From Lachnospiraceae bacterium (GTDB lineage: Bacteria; Bacillota; Clostridia; Lachnospirales; Lachnospiraceae): a stretch of 64,000 nucleotides of DNA. Every line of letters starts with the position of its first letter. Position 1 is the first letter of the stretch. The notes under the pieces were generated by a model. The model ran no database searches. It saw nothing but the letters and a program-made list of their open reading frames with translations, and was not told the DNA's origin. Shown here in pieces: positions 41,187-48,072 of the stretch. Position numbers and translations under genes: made by a program. Where the stretch lies: positions 1 through 64,000 of the forward strand of contig JAFSPF010000051.1 of assembly GCA_017443065.1 (NCBI GenBank). The letters are read 5' to 3'.

Positions 41187-42125
41187 ATGAAAAAGAAACT
41201 CACAGCGCTTACGCTGAGCCTTGTGCTCGCGCTCTCGCTCGTTGCTTGCGGGGGAGAAGAAAAGAAAACAGAAACTGCTAAGACAAACGCAACAACAGAG
41301 ACATCTGCTGCTCCCACGGAAAAAACAAAAGAAGTTGCACCTGTTGCAGAAGAATCTAAACCGGAAGTCGTAGAAGAAACGCCGGAAGAAATCGTTGAAG
41401 AAGAAATTCCAACAGATGTCAGAGGAATTGACAGCTACCTCACGAAAAATGGAGAAGTTGGAGACTACATTATTAGTGAAGATGACGTCCTAGTTCTAAA
41501 AATAAACGAACACGGATCAACGATAAAATGTCATATTAAGATAATAAATGACAAAATGTACAAAGACTCTGAGCATCAAACGTTACAAGATGCAACAAGA
41601 ATGATCACATATGACTATTATCTTGACCCAAATCATAAAATTGATTACCATGATCGTTTCTTGGCAATAAAAGATAGACTGGACGAAGGAATACATATCA
41701 ACGTCAGGGCAGAATACACTGACGATCCAACTCTTATAAAGATGTCATATGTATTCCCTGATGGCACAATGGACTGGATCAAAAACGATGTGGTCCCGAT
41801 GGACTACAAAGAAAATATTCTCAATTATGAAAAAGGGACCAGAGAATATACATTTGGTAACTGGATATACTTTGGTCCAAATAGTGATCCTAGAAATGCT
41901 ACAGAACTTGCCGGCGTCCTCATACCAATTGATGAAATACAAAACGATACCGTTACATTTATTGCGTCAAAAGATGACTTCATTAATAATAAATTATCCA
42001 ATGAAGAATGGTTAACGTCAGACATATTGACAGTAATCACGATCTTATCAAATGTATCCATTGTATTTGATGTACCTACAGACAAAATTGATGCATACAG
42101 CAACTACACACTTGTAACAGACTGA
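41187..42125 (+). CDS. Element-encoded lipoprotein, probable sigma target
   Basis: A 312-residue lipoprotein with signal peptide and lipobox LVAC, then a low-complexity Thr/Glu/Lys/Val linker (residues ~22-78, PEVVEETPEEIVEEE) and a folded domain with many charged and aromatic residues. I recognise no family. It is strikingly A+T rich compared with host genes. GAGAAAGAGAGGA precedes the ATG. The matching promoter motif 49 bases upstream suggests that the adjacent tethered sigma factor controls it. Confidence 0.72.
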   Translation: MKKKLTALTLSLVLALSLVACGGEEKKTETAKTNATTETSAAPTEKTKEVAPVAEESKPEVVEETPEEIVEEEIPTDVRGIDSYLTKNGEVGDYIISEDDVLVLKINEHGSTIKCHIKIINDKMYKDSEHQTLQDATRMITYDYYLDPNHKIDYHDRFLAIKDRLDEGIHINVRAEYTDDPTLIKMSYVFPDGTMDWIKNDVVPMDYKENILNYEKGTREYTFGNWIYFGPNSDPRNATELAGVLIPIDEIQNDTVTFIASKDDFINNKLSNEEWLTSDILTVITILSNVSIVFDVPTDKIDAYSNYTLVTD

Positions 42126-42145
42126 CGCATCAAAGGTGTACCAAC

Positions 42146-42346
42146 GTGGCAACCAACTCTTTGCATAAGATAAACTACACGATCAGACTCCTGAAAGAAC
42201 ACGGCAACGCCTTTATTGCTGATGGTACAAGGAAAATGCTCGGTGATAAGAACATCATCAAATACCTGTCGCAAGAAACCAGCAAAACCGTCACCATCAG
42301 AGAGTGCAGATTCGTAGATTATGGTTGTGTTGCTGAAATGAAATGA
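42146..42346 (+). CDS. Small unknown protein
   Basis: A 66-codon ORF from a GTG (MATNSLHKINYTIRLLKEHGNAFIADGTRKML...), 20 bases after the lipoprotein gene, with no strong ribosome binding site. It is basic, with no membrane segment, and resembles no family I know. It is followed by the inverted repeat at 42351. Confidence 0.4.
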   Translation: MATNSLHKINYTIRLLKEHGNAFIADGTRKMLGDKNIIKYLSQETSKTVTIRECRFVDYGCVAEMK

Positions 42347-42350
42347 TCAA

Positions 42351-42386
42351 TTACGGTGAGCAAGCCATCCGGCGTGCTCACCGTAA
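42351..42386. terminator. 12-bp perfect inverted repeat
   Basis: TTACGGTGAGCA (42351-42362) and TGCTCACCGTAA (42375-42386). It follows the small ORF stop. No T-run follows on the plus strand (AATACC), so it could be a weak terminator, an operator or an mRNA-stabilising hairpin. Confidence 0.5.
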
Positions 42387-42409
42387 AATACCAAAACAAG
42401 GATACTAAA

Positions 42410-42616
42410 ATGGAAGCAGTAAGAATCGTTGAATCGAAAAACAAAAATCGCATTGTTGCCTTTTGCAACCCAAAGATGATGCAGCAAAATGGCTTCACTG
42501 CAACAACAATCCAGGAATCCATCGAATTCTTCAATGCAATCGGGAATGCCACCGCATTTTTCAACAGTTGCATCAATGAGTTCCTGCTCCCATTAAAAAA
42601 ATTGTATATTATATAA
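42410..42616 (+). CDS. Small unknown protein
   Basis: A 68-residue ORF, MEAVRIVESKNKNRIVAF..., with AAGGA 8 bases before the ATG. It ends in an aliphatic stretch (FLLPLKKLYII). It reads as a plausible soluble accessory protein, but I cannot assign it. It is A+T rich like the rest of this part of the element. Confidence 0.5.
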   Translation: MEAVRIVESKNKNRIVAFCNPKMMQQNGFTATTIQESIEFFNAIGNATAFFNSCINEFLLPLKKLYII

Positions 42617-42649
42617 TATATAACCGCAGAAAAAAGTAATGAAGAGGTG

Positions 42650-42677
42650 TTGACTTTTAGTATTTTTGTGATATCAT
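42650..42677 (+). promoter_or_regulatory. Promoter of the structured leader and downstream operon
   Basis: TTGACT (42650-42655), 16-base spacer, TATCAT (42672-42677). Confidence 0.6.
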
Positions 42678-42683
42678 CATCTT

Positions 42684-42894
42684 AGGTTAGGGCATGCCCG
42701 ATGCCCCGCTGCACAGCAGTGGACGGTGATTATAGTTAGAACATCACCGATCGCGAAATGAAACCAATAGAATGAAAGCGTGAGGCTCTCCGAATATGCC
42801 TCGACCGGGTAGCGGCGCGTATAGCCGTCCGAATCGGATCTGAATCAAGCCTGTGATGGTTTGAAATCAGATATCAGATTCCGGGCGGTTTTTT
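42684..42894 (+). ncRNA. Highly structured leader or small RNA with terminator
   Basis: About 210 bases with no convincing ORF but consecutive stems: GGGCAT/ATGCCC (42690-42706), CCGCTGC/GCAGTGG (42706-42722), CGGTGAT/ATCACCG (42724-42749), GAGGC/GCCTC (42782-42802) and CGGC/GCCG (42813-42827), then a long imperfect stem (from 42825 to GATTCCGGGCGG at 42877-42888) followed by six T. It starts just after a promoter and ends 36 bases before the next gene. It could be a conjugation or replication control RNA, a transcription attenuator, or part of the Rep origin. Confidence 0.6.
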
Positions 42895-42929
42895 GTTGCT
42901 TGGAGTTGAAAGAAAGGAGGTGGCCTCTG

Positions 42930-43211
42930 ATGAAAAAGCAAATTGGAAAAATCAGACCGGCGAAGAGGCAAGAAGCGGATGTCCAAAGACATCAAGTGCC
43001 AAGAGCGAGACGGAATCGGAAGGCTAATATCGCCGGTAGTGTTGCTCAATCGGTGTCGGAAGAAAAGGACACAAATATCCTGACGCATCTGGTCGACGAT
43101 GCATTAACGTCTGTTGAGAATGTTGGATGTATTTTCGTTGATGGCATTGAGGCGGCATGTGTATCTCTTCTTGGTGGAGAAGGATGTGCAGATGAGTACG
43201 AGATTTTTTAA
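42930..43211 (+). CDS. Unknown small protein of the element transfer operon
   Basis: A 93-residue ORF with AAAGGAGG upstream of the ATG. It has a strongly basic N-terminal half (KKQIGKIRPAKRQEADVQRHQVPRARRNRK) and a hydrophobic/Cys-containing C-terminal half (CIFVDGIEAACVSLLGGEGC). It may bind nucleic acid through the basic part. It is first in the operon before the FtsK-like and Rep genes. Confidence 0.55.
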   Translation: MKKQIGKIRPAKRQEADVQRHQVPRARRNRKANIAGSVAQSVSEEKDTNILTHLVDDALTSVENVGCIFVDGIEAACVSLLGGEGCADEYEIF

Positions 43212-43230
43212 CAGAAAGGAGAACTAAACC

Positions 43231-43632
43231 ATGGCAATCGTAAATTCCTATGTCTACACAAGCACAGTATTCTTGTGGGAAAAATTTGAAGAGGCAACAG
43301 GCAATAACTACCTTGTTGTTGCAACAAGACCGTATAAAGATAAGAAAGGTGTCTTGCCTGATGGCATCAGTATGACATTGCAGGTTTTGTCAGACAATTA
43401 CGACTATGGGATTGATAAGCGTACAAATAAACCTCGCGAATCAAACTTATACTGTTGCTTTGATGTCACAGTCCTTAACGATAAACTTCAAGTCAAGAAA
43501 GGTGACAGAATCCAACTGCTTCAGTTTGACAAAGAGCATAGTTATGTGATTTCGTTCGACTTGATTCTCAGATTTAGGGATGCAAAGGTATTGCAGTCAC
43601 CAACACAAGCACAGGGCGTGAACAGGAAATAG
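43231..43632 (+). CDS. Unknown element protein (possible accessory replication/transfer protein)
   Basis: A 133-residue soluble protein, AAGGAGAAC before the ATG at 43231. Predicted beta-rich (YLVVATRPYKDKKGVLPDGISMTLQVLSDNYDYG). Its place directly before the FtsK-like ATPase is where Tn916-type elements keep small DUF961-like genes, but the sequence is too diverged for me to assign it. It ends 1 base before the next start. Confidence 0.55.
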   Translation: MAIVNSYVYTSTVFLWEKFEEATGNNYLVVATRPYKDKKGVLPDGISMTLQVLSDNYDYGIDKRTNKPRESNLYCCFDVTVLNDKLQVKKGDRIQLLQFDKEHSYVISFDLILRFRDAKVLQSPTQAQGVNRK

Positions 43633-43633
43633 T

Positions 43634-45097
43634 ATGAGCATGTGGAGCAGCACAAATCGTTTGAAATACATGACGCCAACCCCGAAGATAGCACTCTTCG
43701 GGGTGCTGCTCCTGCTTTTGGCGGGTATTGCAAAAACGATTGAAATCGTGTTATTCGTTGTAAATCAACGATTCCATATACTGCAAATGATTGATTTGTC
43801 GTTTGTTGTAAGAATTCTATTCATCGGCTCTGTGTTAGTATTATTAGTTGCTGTTCTGGAATGTAGGTGCCGAAGTGATGTCAGGAATATTAAGCATAGC
43901 GTTCGCCAAAGTCTATGTGATCCGGCGTTTGGGAATCCTCTGCATTTAAGAGAGGGGGAAATAGAACCTTCAGTTTTAGTGATGAAGAATGGTCAGGAAT
44001 ACACTGTAAGGATTGAATGCATGTCGGCGGATTTTGAAGCCGTTTCAGATCTCGAGACTGTAATCTCCGGGAGCTTAAAGAATAAGTATAGCGCATATGC
44101 TGTTGTAGCAAAAGAGGAAGATATTGCCGGATGCTATGTGGATTATACCATCAAGGACGTGGTTTCTGAATATGGCAAGCAAAGTTTGTATCATACGATT
44201 AACGATATTCCTTGCGATGCAACAAAGGTATATGTCAGAGATGATGTTTACATCGATTATAGTCGTGTTTTAAATTCGTCAGCTATTGTATCTGGCCGTA
44301 GCCGTTCAGGAAAAACAACGGCAATTATTTCAACATTCCTGTTACCATTTCTGAAAATGGGGCGGGATGGTTTTGGTTCTGAAATGATTATCATAGACCC
44401 AAAGTCGGCAGAGCTGAGTCTATGTCCGCATGTACTATCTCCAGACGAAAATGGGAACGTGGAACATATTCTCGATGCTATAAGGAGATTCAATCAGCTT
44501 CGCATAATGAGGCAGAGAACAATTAATTCGGCGTGCAAAGAATCAGGAGTGCCACATAAATGGTTTGAGTTGGGAATGCATCCATCAATCCTCTTCATAG
44601 ACGAGTTCGTTTCGATTCAAGACCTGTTCCCGAAGAAAGCGTCAAAAGAAAAGCCAGACTACAGTCTTTCGGCGTTCCAAGGCCTGCTTCGCCAGATCGC
44701 AACACAAGGGGCTTCGGCAGGCTGCTTCTTGATATTGTCGACGGCCGAAGCATCCGTTGGTACCGGTGGACTGGAATCAGCCGTAAACAATGCGTGCGGT
44801 ATCCGTGTCCTGATGAAGCCGAGCAAAGAGGAAGCGCGGTACCTTTGGAGCGCGGAAAAACTGGAGGTCGTACGTGAGCGCCGGTACAGCGCCGGTGATG
44901 CGTGGTTCAGCGCGGATGACGGAATCAATAACAGTGTGCGCTTCGTCAAGTTTCCAAAGCTCGAGTTCGGCGAATATGAAGCCTTGTCCAAACTATTGAC
45001 GGCATATTACGCCGATGAAGATGATGCGCACAATGCTCGGAGCGCAGCGAACGAGCATTGTGCTGTGCCATCGCCGGATGACGAAGAAAACGCATAA
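43634..45097 (+). CDS. FtsK/SpoIIIE-like DNA translocase (coupling-protein type)
   Basis: A 487-residue protein with two N-terminal membrane segments (~19-42, ~57-76) and a P-loop motor domain. Walker A is GRSRSGKTT (~221-229), Walker B is ILFIDEF (~315) and the arginine/Q region includes QGLLRQIATQGASAGCFLILSTAE. This layout is that of the TcpA/Orf21-type FtsK proteins of Gram-positive ICEs and IMEs, which feed DNA to the transfer machinery or act in replication. No gamma domain is seen. It begins at the ATG at 43634, one base after the preceding stop. Confidence 0.85.
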   Translation: MSMWSSTNRLKYMTPTPKIALFGVLLLLLAGIAKTIEIVLFVVNQRFHILQMIDLSFVVRILFIGSVLVLLVAVLECRCRSDVRNIKHSVRQSLCDPAFGNPLHLREGEIEPSVLVMKNGQEYTVRIECMSADFEAVSDLETVISGSLKNKYSAYAVVAKEEDIAGCYVDYTIKDVVSEYGKQSLYHTINDIPCDATKVYVRDDVYIDYSRVLNSSAIVSGRSRSGKTTAIISTFLLPFLKMGRDGFGSEMIIIDPKSAELSLCPHVLSPDENGNVEHILDAIRRFNQLRIMRQRTINSACKESGVPHKWFELGMHPSILFIDEFVSIQDLFPKKASKEKPDYSLSAFQGLLRQIATQGASAGCFLILSTAEASVGTGGLESAVNNACGIRVLMKPSKEEARYLWSAEKLEVVRERRYSAGDAWFSADDGINNSVRFVKFPKLEFGEYEALSKLLTAYYADEDDAHNARSAANEHCAVPSPDDEENA

Positions 45098-45194
45098 TTA
45101 CAGGCCAGGGAGGGCTTGTTATCCCTGGCCCGCAACAAAAGTGCTGTGCCAATTAAGCGGCACAAACACAATAAAATGAAATGAGGGCAACACA

Positions 45195-46340
45195 ATGGCA
45201 ACGCAAAACAAGTGCGGGAAGTTCCGCAATATGATGTATGAGCAGCAAGTGTCGTATCTTCCGAACCACATGACGCCGGGAGACATCTATGAGCATGTCC
45301 GTCAAAACCTGAATCCGAGGCGCGTGGCGATGATCGTGCACGACAAAGACATGAAGGATGACAATATAACGCCTGCCGAAGCCCACATACACATGATGTT
45401 GCAGTTTGAAAATGCACGATCGCTTGATCAGGTGGCAAAAGACATCGGTGATAAGCCGGAGCGGATTCAAATCTGGAAGGGAAACGTCGAGAACGGATTC
45501 TCCTATTTGATTCACGCGACGAATAATGCCCGGCATAAGCATCAGTATTCCTGCGATGAAGTGAAGGCGAATTTTGACTATGTTTCCTATATTCAAGGAG
45601 TGTCATCGAAAGTCAAAAAGATTGAAGACATATCATCGGCCAATAGAATCAACGGCATGCTTGATCTGATTGCAACAGGTGACATGTCTCTTGCTGACGC
45701 GAAGGCACACCTCACCGGCTCACAATATGCAAAAGCCGCTGACAAGATCAAAAAAGCGCATGAGCTGTTTCTTGATCGCCGCGCAGAGAATCTGCATCAG
45801 GAAATGCTTAAAAAAAATGAACTTGTTCAAACACATTGGTTTTACGGCGCATCGGAAACAGGAAAGACCTTCATGGCCGAAAAACTCGCCGGTGAATCCG
45901 GGGAGTACTATAAGACTACAACAACGAGAGACCCTTTCCAGTTTTATCAAGGGGAATCAACCATCATCCTTGATGAATTGAGACCCGAGGTGATACCATA
46001 CTCCGAGTTACTGGCATTGCTAAATCCTTTTTCACATGGGCGTGTCGCAGTTTCATCCAGATTCTATAATAAGTCAGTCGGATGCAGAACGATCTATATT
46101 ACGACACCATACAATCCTCTTAAATTCTATCAGGGTTATCAGCTGGATACGACGGACAATGGAAAACAGCTTTTTAGGCGGTTATCTTCGGTACTGCGTT
46201 TTGATATGGAATGGGTATACAGGATGGAATATGATCCTGATCGGCATATGTATGTTGAGGTTGACAAAAAGGAAAACCACTATAGCAAAGAAAAACAGAA
46301 ACCTTATGCGTTGAAAAACGTATTTGAGACGATCCAATAG
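45195..46340 (+). CDS. Replication initiator with HUH nuclease and helicase domains
   Basis: A 381-residue protein. The N-terminal half resembles the Rep_2/RepB endonucleases: HUH motif AEAHIHMML (H64, H66), and Y104 and Y118 follow (FSYLIHATN ... KHQYS). The C-terminal half is a superfamily-3-like ATPase with Walker A GASETGKT (~218-225), Walker B STIILDEL (~255-262) and an N-rich sensor segment (TIYITTPYNP). Such Rep proteins nick a double-strand origin and unwind, and in IMEs can also serve as relaxase. The layout resembles CRESS-DNA Reps. It starts at an ATG after GAGGGCAA. Confidence 0.85.
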   Translation: MATQNKCGKFRNMMYEQQVSYLPNHMTPGDIYEHVRQNLNPRRVAMIVHDKDMKDDNITPAEAHIHMMLQFENARSLDQVAKDIGDKPERIQIWKGNVENGFSYLIHATNNARHKHQYSCDEVKANFDYVSYIQGVSSKVKKIEDISSANRINGMLDLIATGDMSLADAKAHLTGSQYAKAADKIKKAHELFLDRRAENLHQEMLKKNELVQTHWFYGASETGKTFMAEKLAGESGEYYKTTTTRDPFQFYQGESTIILDELRPEVIPYSELLALLNPFSHGRVAVSSRFYNKSVGCRTIYITTPYNPLKFYQGYQLDTTDNGKQLFRRLSSVLRFDMEWVYRMEYDPDRHMYVEVDKKENHYSKEKQKPYALKNVFETIQ

Positions 46341-46355
46341 ACAGAGGTTACAGCC

Positions 46356-46580
46356 ATGAATACTAATAATAACACAATGGAAAACGCCGCCGAAAGCCAG
46401 GTTTACACATTGCCGGACATCATGCGGATTTTTCGCTTCGGACGCACAAAGACGTTGCGTCTGTGCAAAGAAGGTGTACTGCCTGTGGTCAAGGTCGGAA
46501 AGACATACATATCGAATCAGGCAATGATCGATCGGTGGATGCTTGAGCATGAGGGATCTGAAATCGACATCATATATTAA
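46356..46580 (+). CDS. Excisionase-like HTH protein
   Basis: A 74-residue protein with a helix-turn-helix of the MerR/excisionase DNA-binding type: TLPDIMRIFRFGRTKTLRLCKEGVLPVVKVGKTYISNQAMIDRWM. Proteins of this shape next to tyrosine integrases control excision of the element. It is 15 bases after the Rep gene and followed by the hairpin before int. Confidence 0.82.
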   Translation: MNTNNNTMENAAESQVYTLPDIMRIFRFGRTKTLRLCKEGVLPVVKVGKTYISNQAMIDRWMLEHEGSEIDIIY

Positions 46581-46586
46581 AACGCA

Positions 46587-46649
46587 CGATTGAAAGGAGC
46601 CGCCATCTGTAGTAACATAGAAACAGATGCTGTGTGGCCTTTTCAATCG
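46587..46649 (+). promoter_or_regulatory. Hairpin ahead of the integrase start
   Basis: Outer arms CGATTGAAAGG (46587-46597) and CCTTTTCAATCG (46638-46649), one bulge, and inner arms CATCTGT (46604-46610) and ACAGATG (46623-46629). The integrase GGAGG ribosome binding site begins 2 bases after the stem, so the fold could modulate integrase translation. Confidence 0.55.
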
Positions 46650-46663
46650 CGGAGGTATCGCAT

Positions 46664-47809
46664 ATGAGAGGCTACAAACACAGAGTACGGCTTCGCGCCG
46701 ATGGCCGCTATGAGGGACGTTTGATGATCGATGGTCGTCAAGTGTCGATATATGGGAAAAGCGAGCGTGAGGTCAGAAACAATATAGAAGAAATAAGAAA
46801 GGGGGTCGACAGGGGCGAAGTAATCGTAAAAAACGAGCGTCTGGAAAACGCGCTGACGGACTACCTGTTTCAGGTCAAACAGTCCAAGGTAAAGCCGTCA
46901 ACCTTTGATCGGGTTGAATGCACCTTCAATAATCAGATTAAAGGATCACCGCTTGGGCGTATGCCTATGGGCAGTATTGATGGGAAGGACATACAGCGGG
47001 TCTTGGACACGCTGTGCGACACATTGAGCTGGTCATCAGTCAAGAAGGTGTATGACCTGTGTGGCGAGTTCTTTCGATATGCGGTAGCCACAAGAAAACT
47101 GAACCATAATCCGATGGTGTTTGTAACAATGCCGCATCGATCACGCTTTAAGAAGCAGCCAAAGCCGATGTCTGTATTCACGGCGGATGAGGTCAGGCGT
47201 ATCATTGAAGCAGCGGAAAGTGTTGATGATAAGGGTACTCCACGATACCGCTACGGAGAAGTGATTGTGCTGTTGCTTTTAACGGGCTTACGATCCGGTG
47301 AGGTCAGGGCGATCAGGGCGAGTGATATAGACCTTGACGCTAAAATGCTGTATATCACGCAAAACATCTCTCATTCGAAAGACCGGGAGCATGGCGGCGT
47401 GATTGATCAGGTGAGCAGTACAAAAACGAAGCAGTCGAAAAGGGGTGTTCCTCTGAATGAGCGGGCGGTGCTTGCAGTAGAGCGCCTCCTGAAACAGACG
47501 TACAACCCCGATAACGGCTATCTTATCACAACACAGAATGGCGGTTTTTTGTCAGCGAGTTATTTTCAGGTACAGTTTGATTTCATCCTGAAACGCGCAG
47601 GGGTCGAACACAAAGGGCTGCATACAAACAGGCACTCGTTTGCCACGATACTACTGAAAGATGCTAAGAGCAAGGGACAAATCAAAGAGGTGTCCGAGTT
47701 ATTGGGACACGCGCAGGTTTCTACAACTTATGATTATTATATCCACACCTTTAACGAGGAAAAGCGGACTTTGGTAAAGTCTCTTGACACGCTTGTAAAA
47801 ATGGAGTAA
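46664..47809 (+). CDS. int: Tyrosine recombinase (integrase)
   Basis: A 381-residue integrase of the Tn916/phage type. The N-terminal arm-binding domain (~1-45) begins GYKHRVRLRADGRYEGRLMI. The core-binding region is at ~55-150 (TFDRVECTFNNQIKGSPLG). Catalytic residues: R210 in LLTGLRSGEVRA, a lysine in STKTKQSKR (~253-260), H320 and R323 in LHTNRHSFA, H349 in LLGHAQVSTT and the probable nucleophile Y359 in YDYYIHTF. The ATG at 46664 follows GGAGG (46651-46655). It drives integration at the adjacent attR. Confidence 0.94.
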   Translation: MRGYKHRVRLRADGRYEGRLMIDGRQVSIYGKSEREVRNNIEEIRKGVDRGEVIVKNERLENALTDYLFQVKQSKVKPSTFDRVECTFNNQIKGSPLGRMPMGSIDGKDIQRVLDTLCDTLSWSSVKKVYDLCGEFFRYAVATRKLNHNPMVFVTMPHRSRFKKQPKPMSVFTADEVRRIIEAAESVDDKGTPRYRYGEVIVLLLLTGLRSGEVRAIRASDIDLDAKMLYITQNISHSKDREHGGVIDQVSSTKTKQSKRGVPLNERAVLAVERLLKQTYNPDNGYLITTQNGGFLSASYFQVQFDFILKRAGVEHKGLHTNRHSFATILLKDAKSKGQIKEVSELLGHAQVSTTYDYYIHTFNEEKRTLVKSLDTLVKME

Positions 47810-47812
47810 ATT
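47784..47812 (+). promoter_or_regulatory. Candidate replacement promoter for tRNA-Trp
   Basis: TTGACA (47784-47789), 17-base spacer and TAAATT (47807-47812, 4 of 6 matches), inside the 3' end of int and about 60 bases before the tRNA 5' end. It is element sequence. Confidence 0.4.
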
Positions 47813-47815
47813 TTT

Positions 47816-47840
47816 TTAGGGTCAATATTAGGGTCAAAAC
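47816..47840 (+). promoter_or_regulatory. Right integrase arm-type repeats
   Basis: TTAGGGTCAAT (47816-47826) followed by TTAGGGTCAAAAC (47828-47840), the same pair as at the left end. A reversed partial copy (GACCCT, 47851-47856) follows. Confidence 0.65.
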
Positions 47841-47867
47841 CGTTTGGGATGACCCTGAAACCCGCCA

Positions 47868-47922
47868 TACAGGGGATTCATACAACGGCTAGTATGACGG
47901 TCTCCAAAACCGTTCATGGGGG
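47868..47922 (+). other. attR
   Basis: The second 55-base direct repeat, overlapping the 5' part of tRNA-Trp. Beyond it the chromosomal tRNA sequence continues with the T arm. Confidence 0.85.
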
Positions 47923-47942
47923 TTCGAATCCCTCATCCCCTG
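47871..47942 (+). tRNA. tRNA-Trp (anticodon CCA)
   Basis: A 72-base cloverleaf. Acceptor AGGGGAT with ATCCCCT, D stem ATAC/GTAT, anticodon stem ACGGT/ACCGT with loop CTCCAAA, T loop TTCGAAT and discriminator G. Fully intact, but its 5' part comes from the element copy and its native promoter is 9.8 kb away at the left end. Confidence 0.94.
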
Positions 47943-47955
47943 CTTTTTGTAAAAG

Positions 47956-47994
47956 AGCCGAAAGCCTTATATGTTTTAAGGTTTCGGCTTTTTC
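47956..47994 (+). terminator. Terminator after tRNA-Trp
   Basis: AGCCGAAA-type left arm (47956-47965) pairs with TTTCGGCT (47982-47989) and a run of T follows. Confidence 0.75.
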
Positions 47995-47996
47995 TA

Positions 47997-48026
47997 TTGA
48001 ATCCTGCAGGGGGGCCATGCTATAAT
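47997..48026 (+). promoter_or_regulatory. Promoter of the gene at 48073
   Basis: TTGAAT (47997-48002), 18-base spacer and TATAAT (48021-48026). Confidence 0.55.
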
Positions 48027-48072
48027 ATGATATACGTGTCAGAAAATGCGGGACACATTTCGGGGGAATTCC

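Larger units (their letters stand above)
38025..47922. mobile_element. Integrative element in tRNA-Trp, 9.84 kb
   Basis: Bounded by identical 55-base direct repeats (38025-38079 and 47868-47922) that cover the first 52 bases of tRNA-Trp. Contents in order: attL, integrase arm-type repeats, HigBA-type toxin-antitoxin, HTH regulator, small ORF with tethered ECF sigma factor, lipoprotein, two small ORFs, structured RNA, two small ORFs, FtsK-like ATPase, HUH Rep-helicase, excisionase-like HTH, tyrosine integrase, arm-type repeats, attR with intact tRNA-Trp. No complete type IV secretion system and no separate relaxase are visible, so it fits an integrative mobilizable element that would borrow a co-resident conjugation machine. 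It is more A+T rich than the host genes on both sides, most clearly at 41.4-42.6 kb. Its length is the distance between the repeats. Confidence 0.88.

Noticed and set aside
43231..43632. A firm call of DUF961-type ICE protein
   Set aside because: Only position supports it; sequence similarity is not evident by eye, so I left it as unknown.
43634..45097. Chromosomal FtsK/SpoIIIE division protein
   Set aside because: Too short, no gamma domain, and lies inside the integrated element beside Rep and integrase genes.
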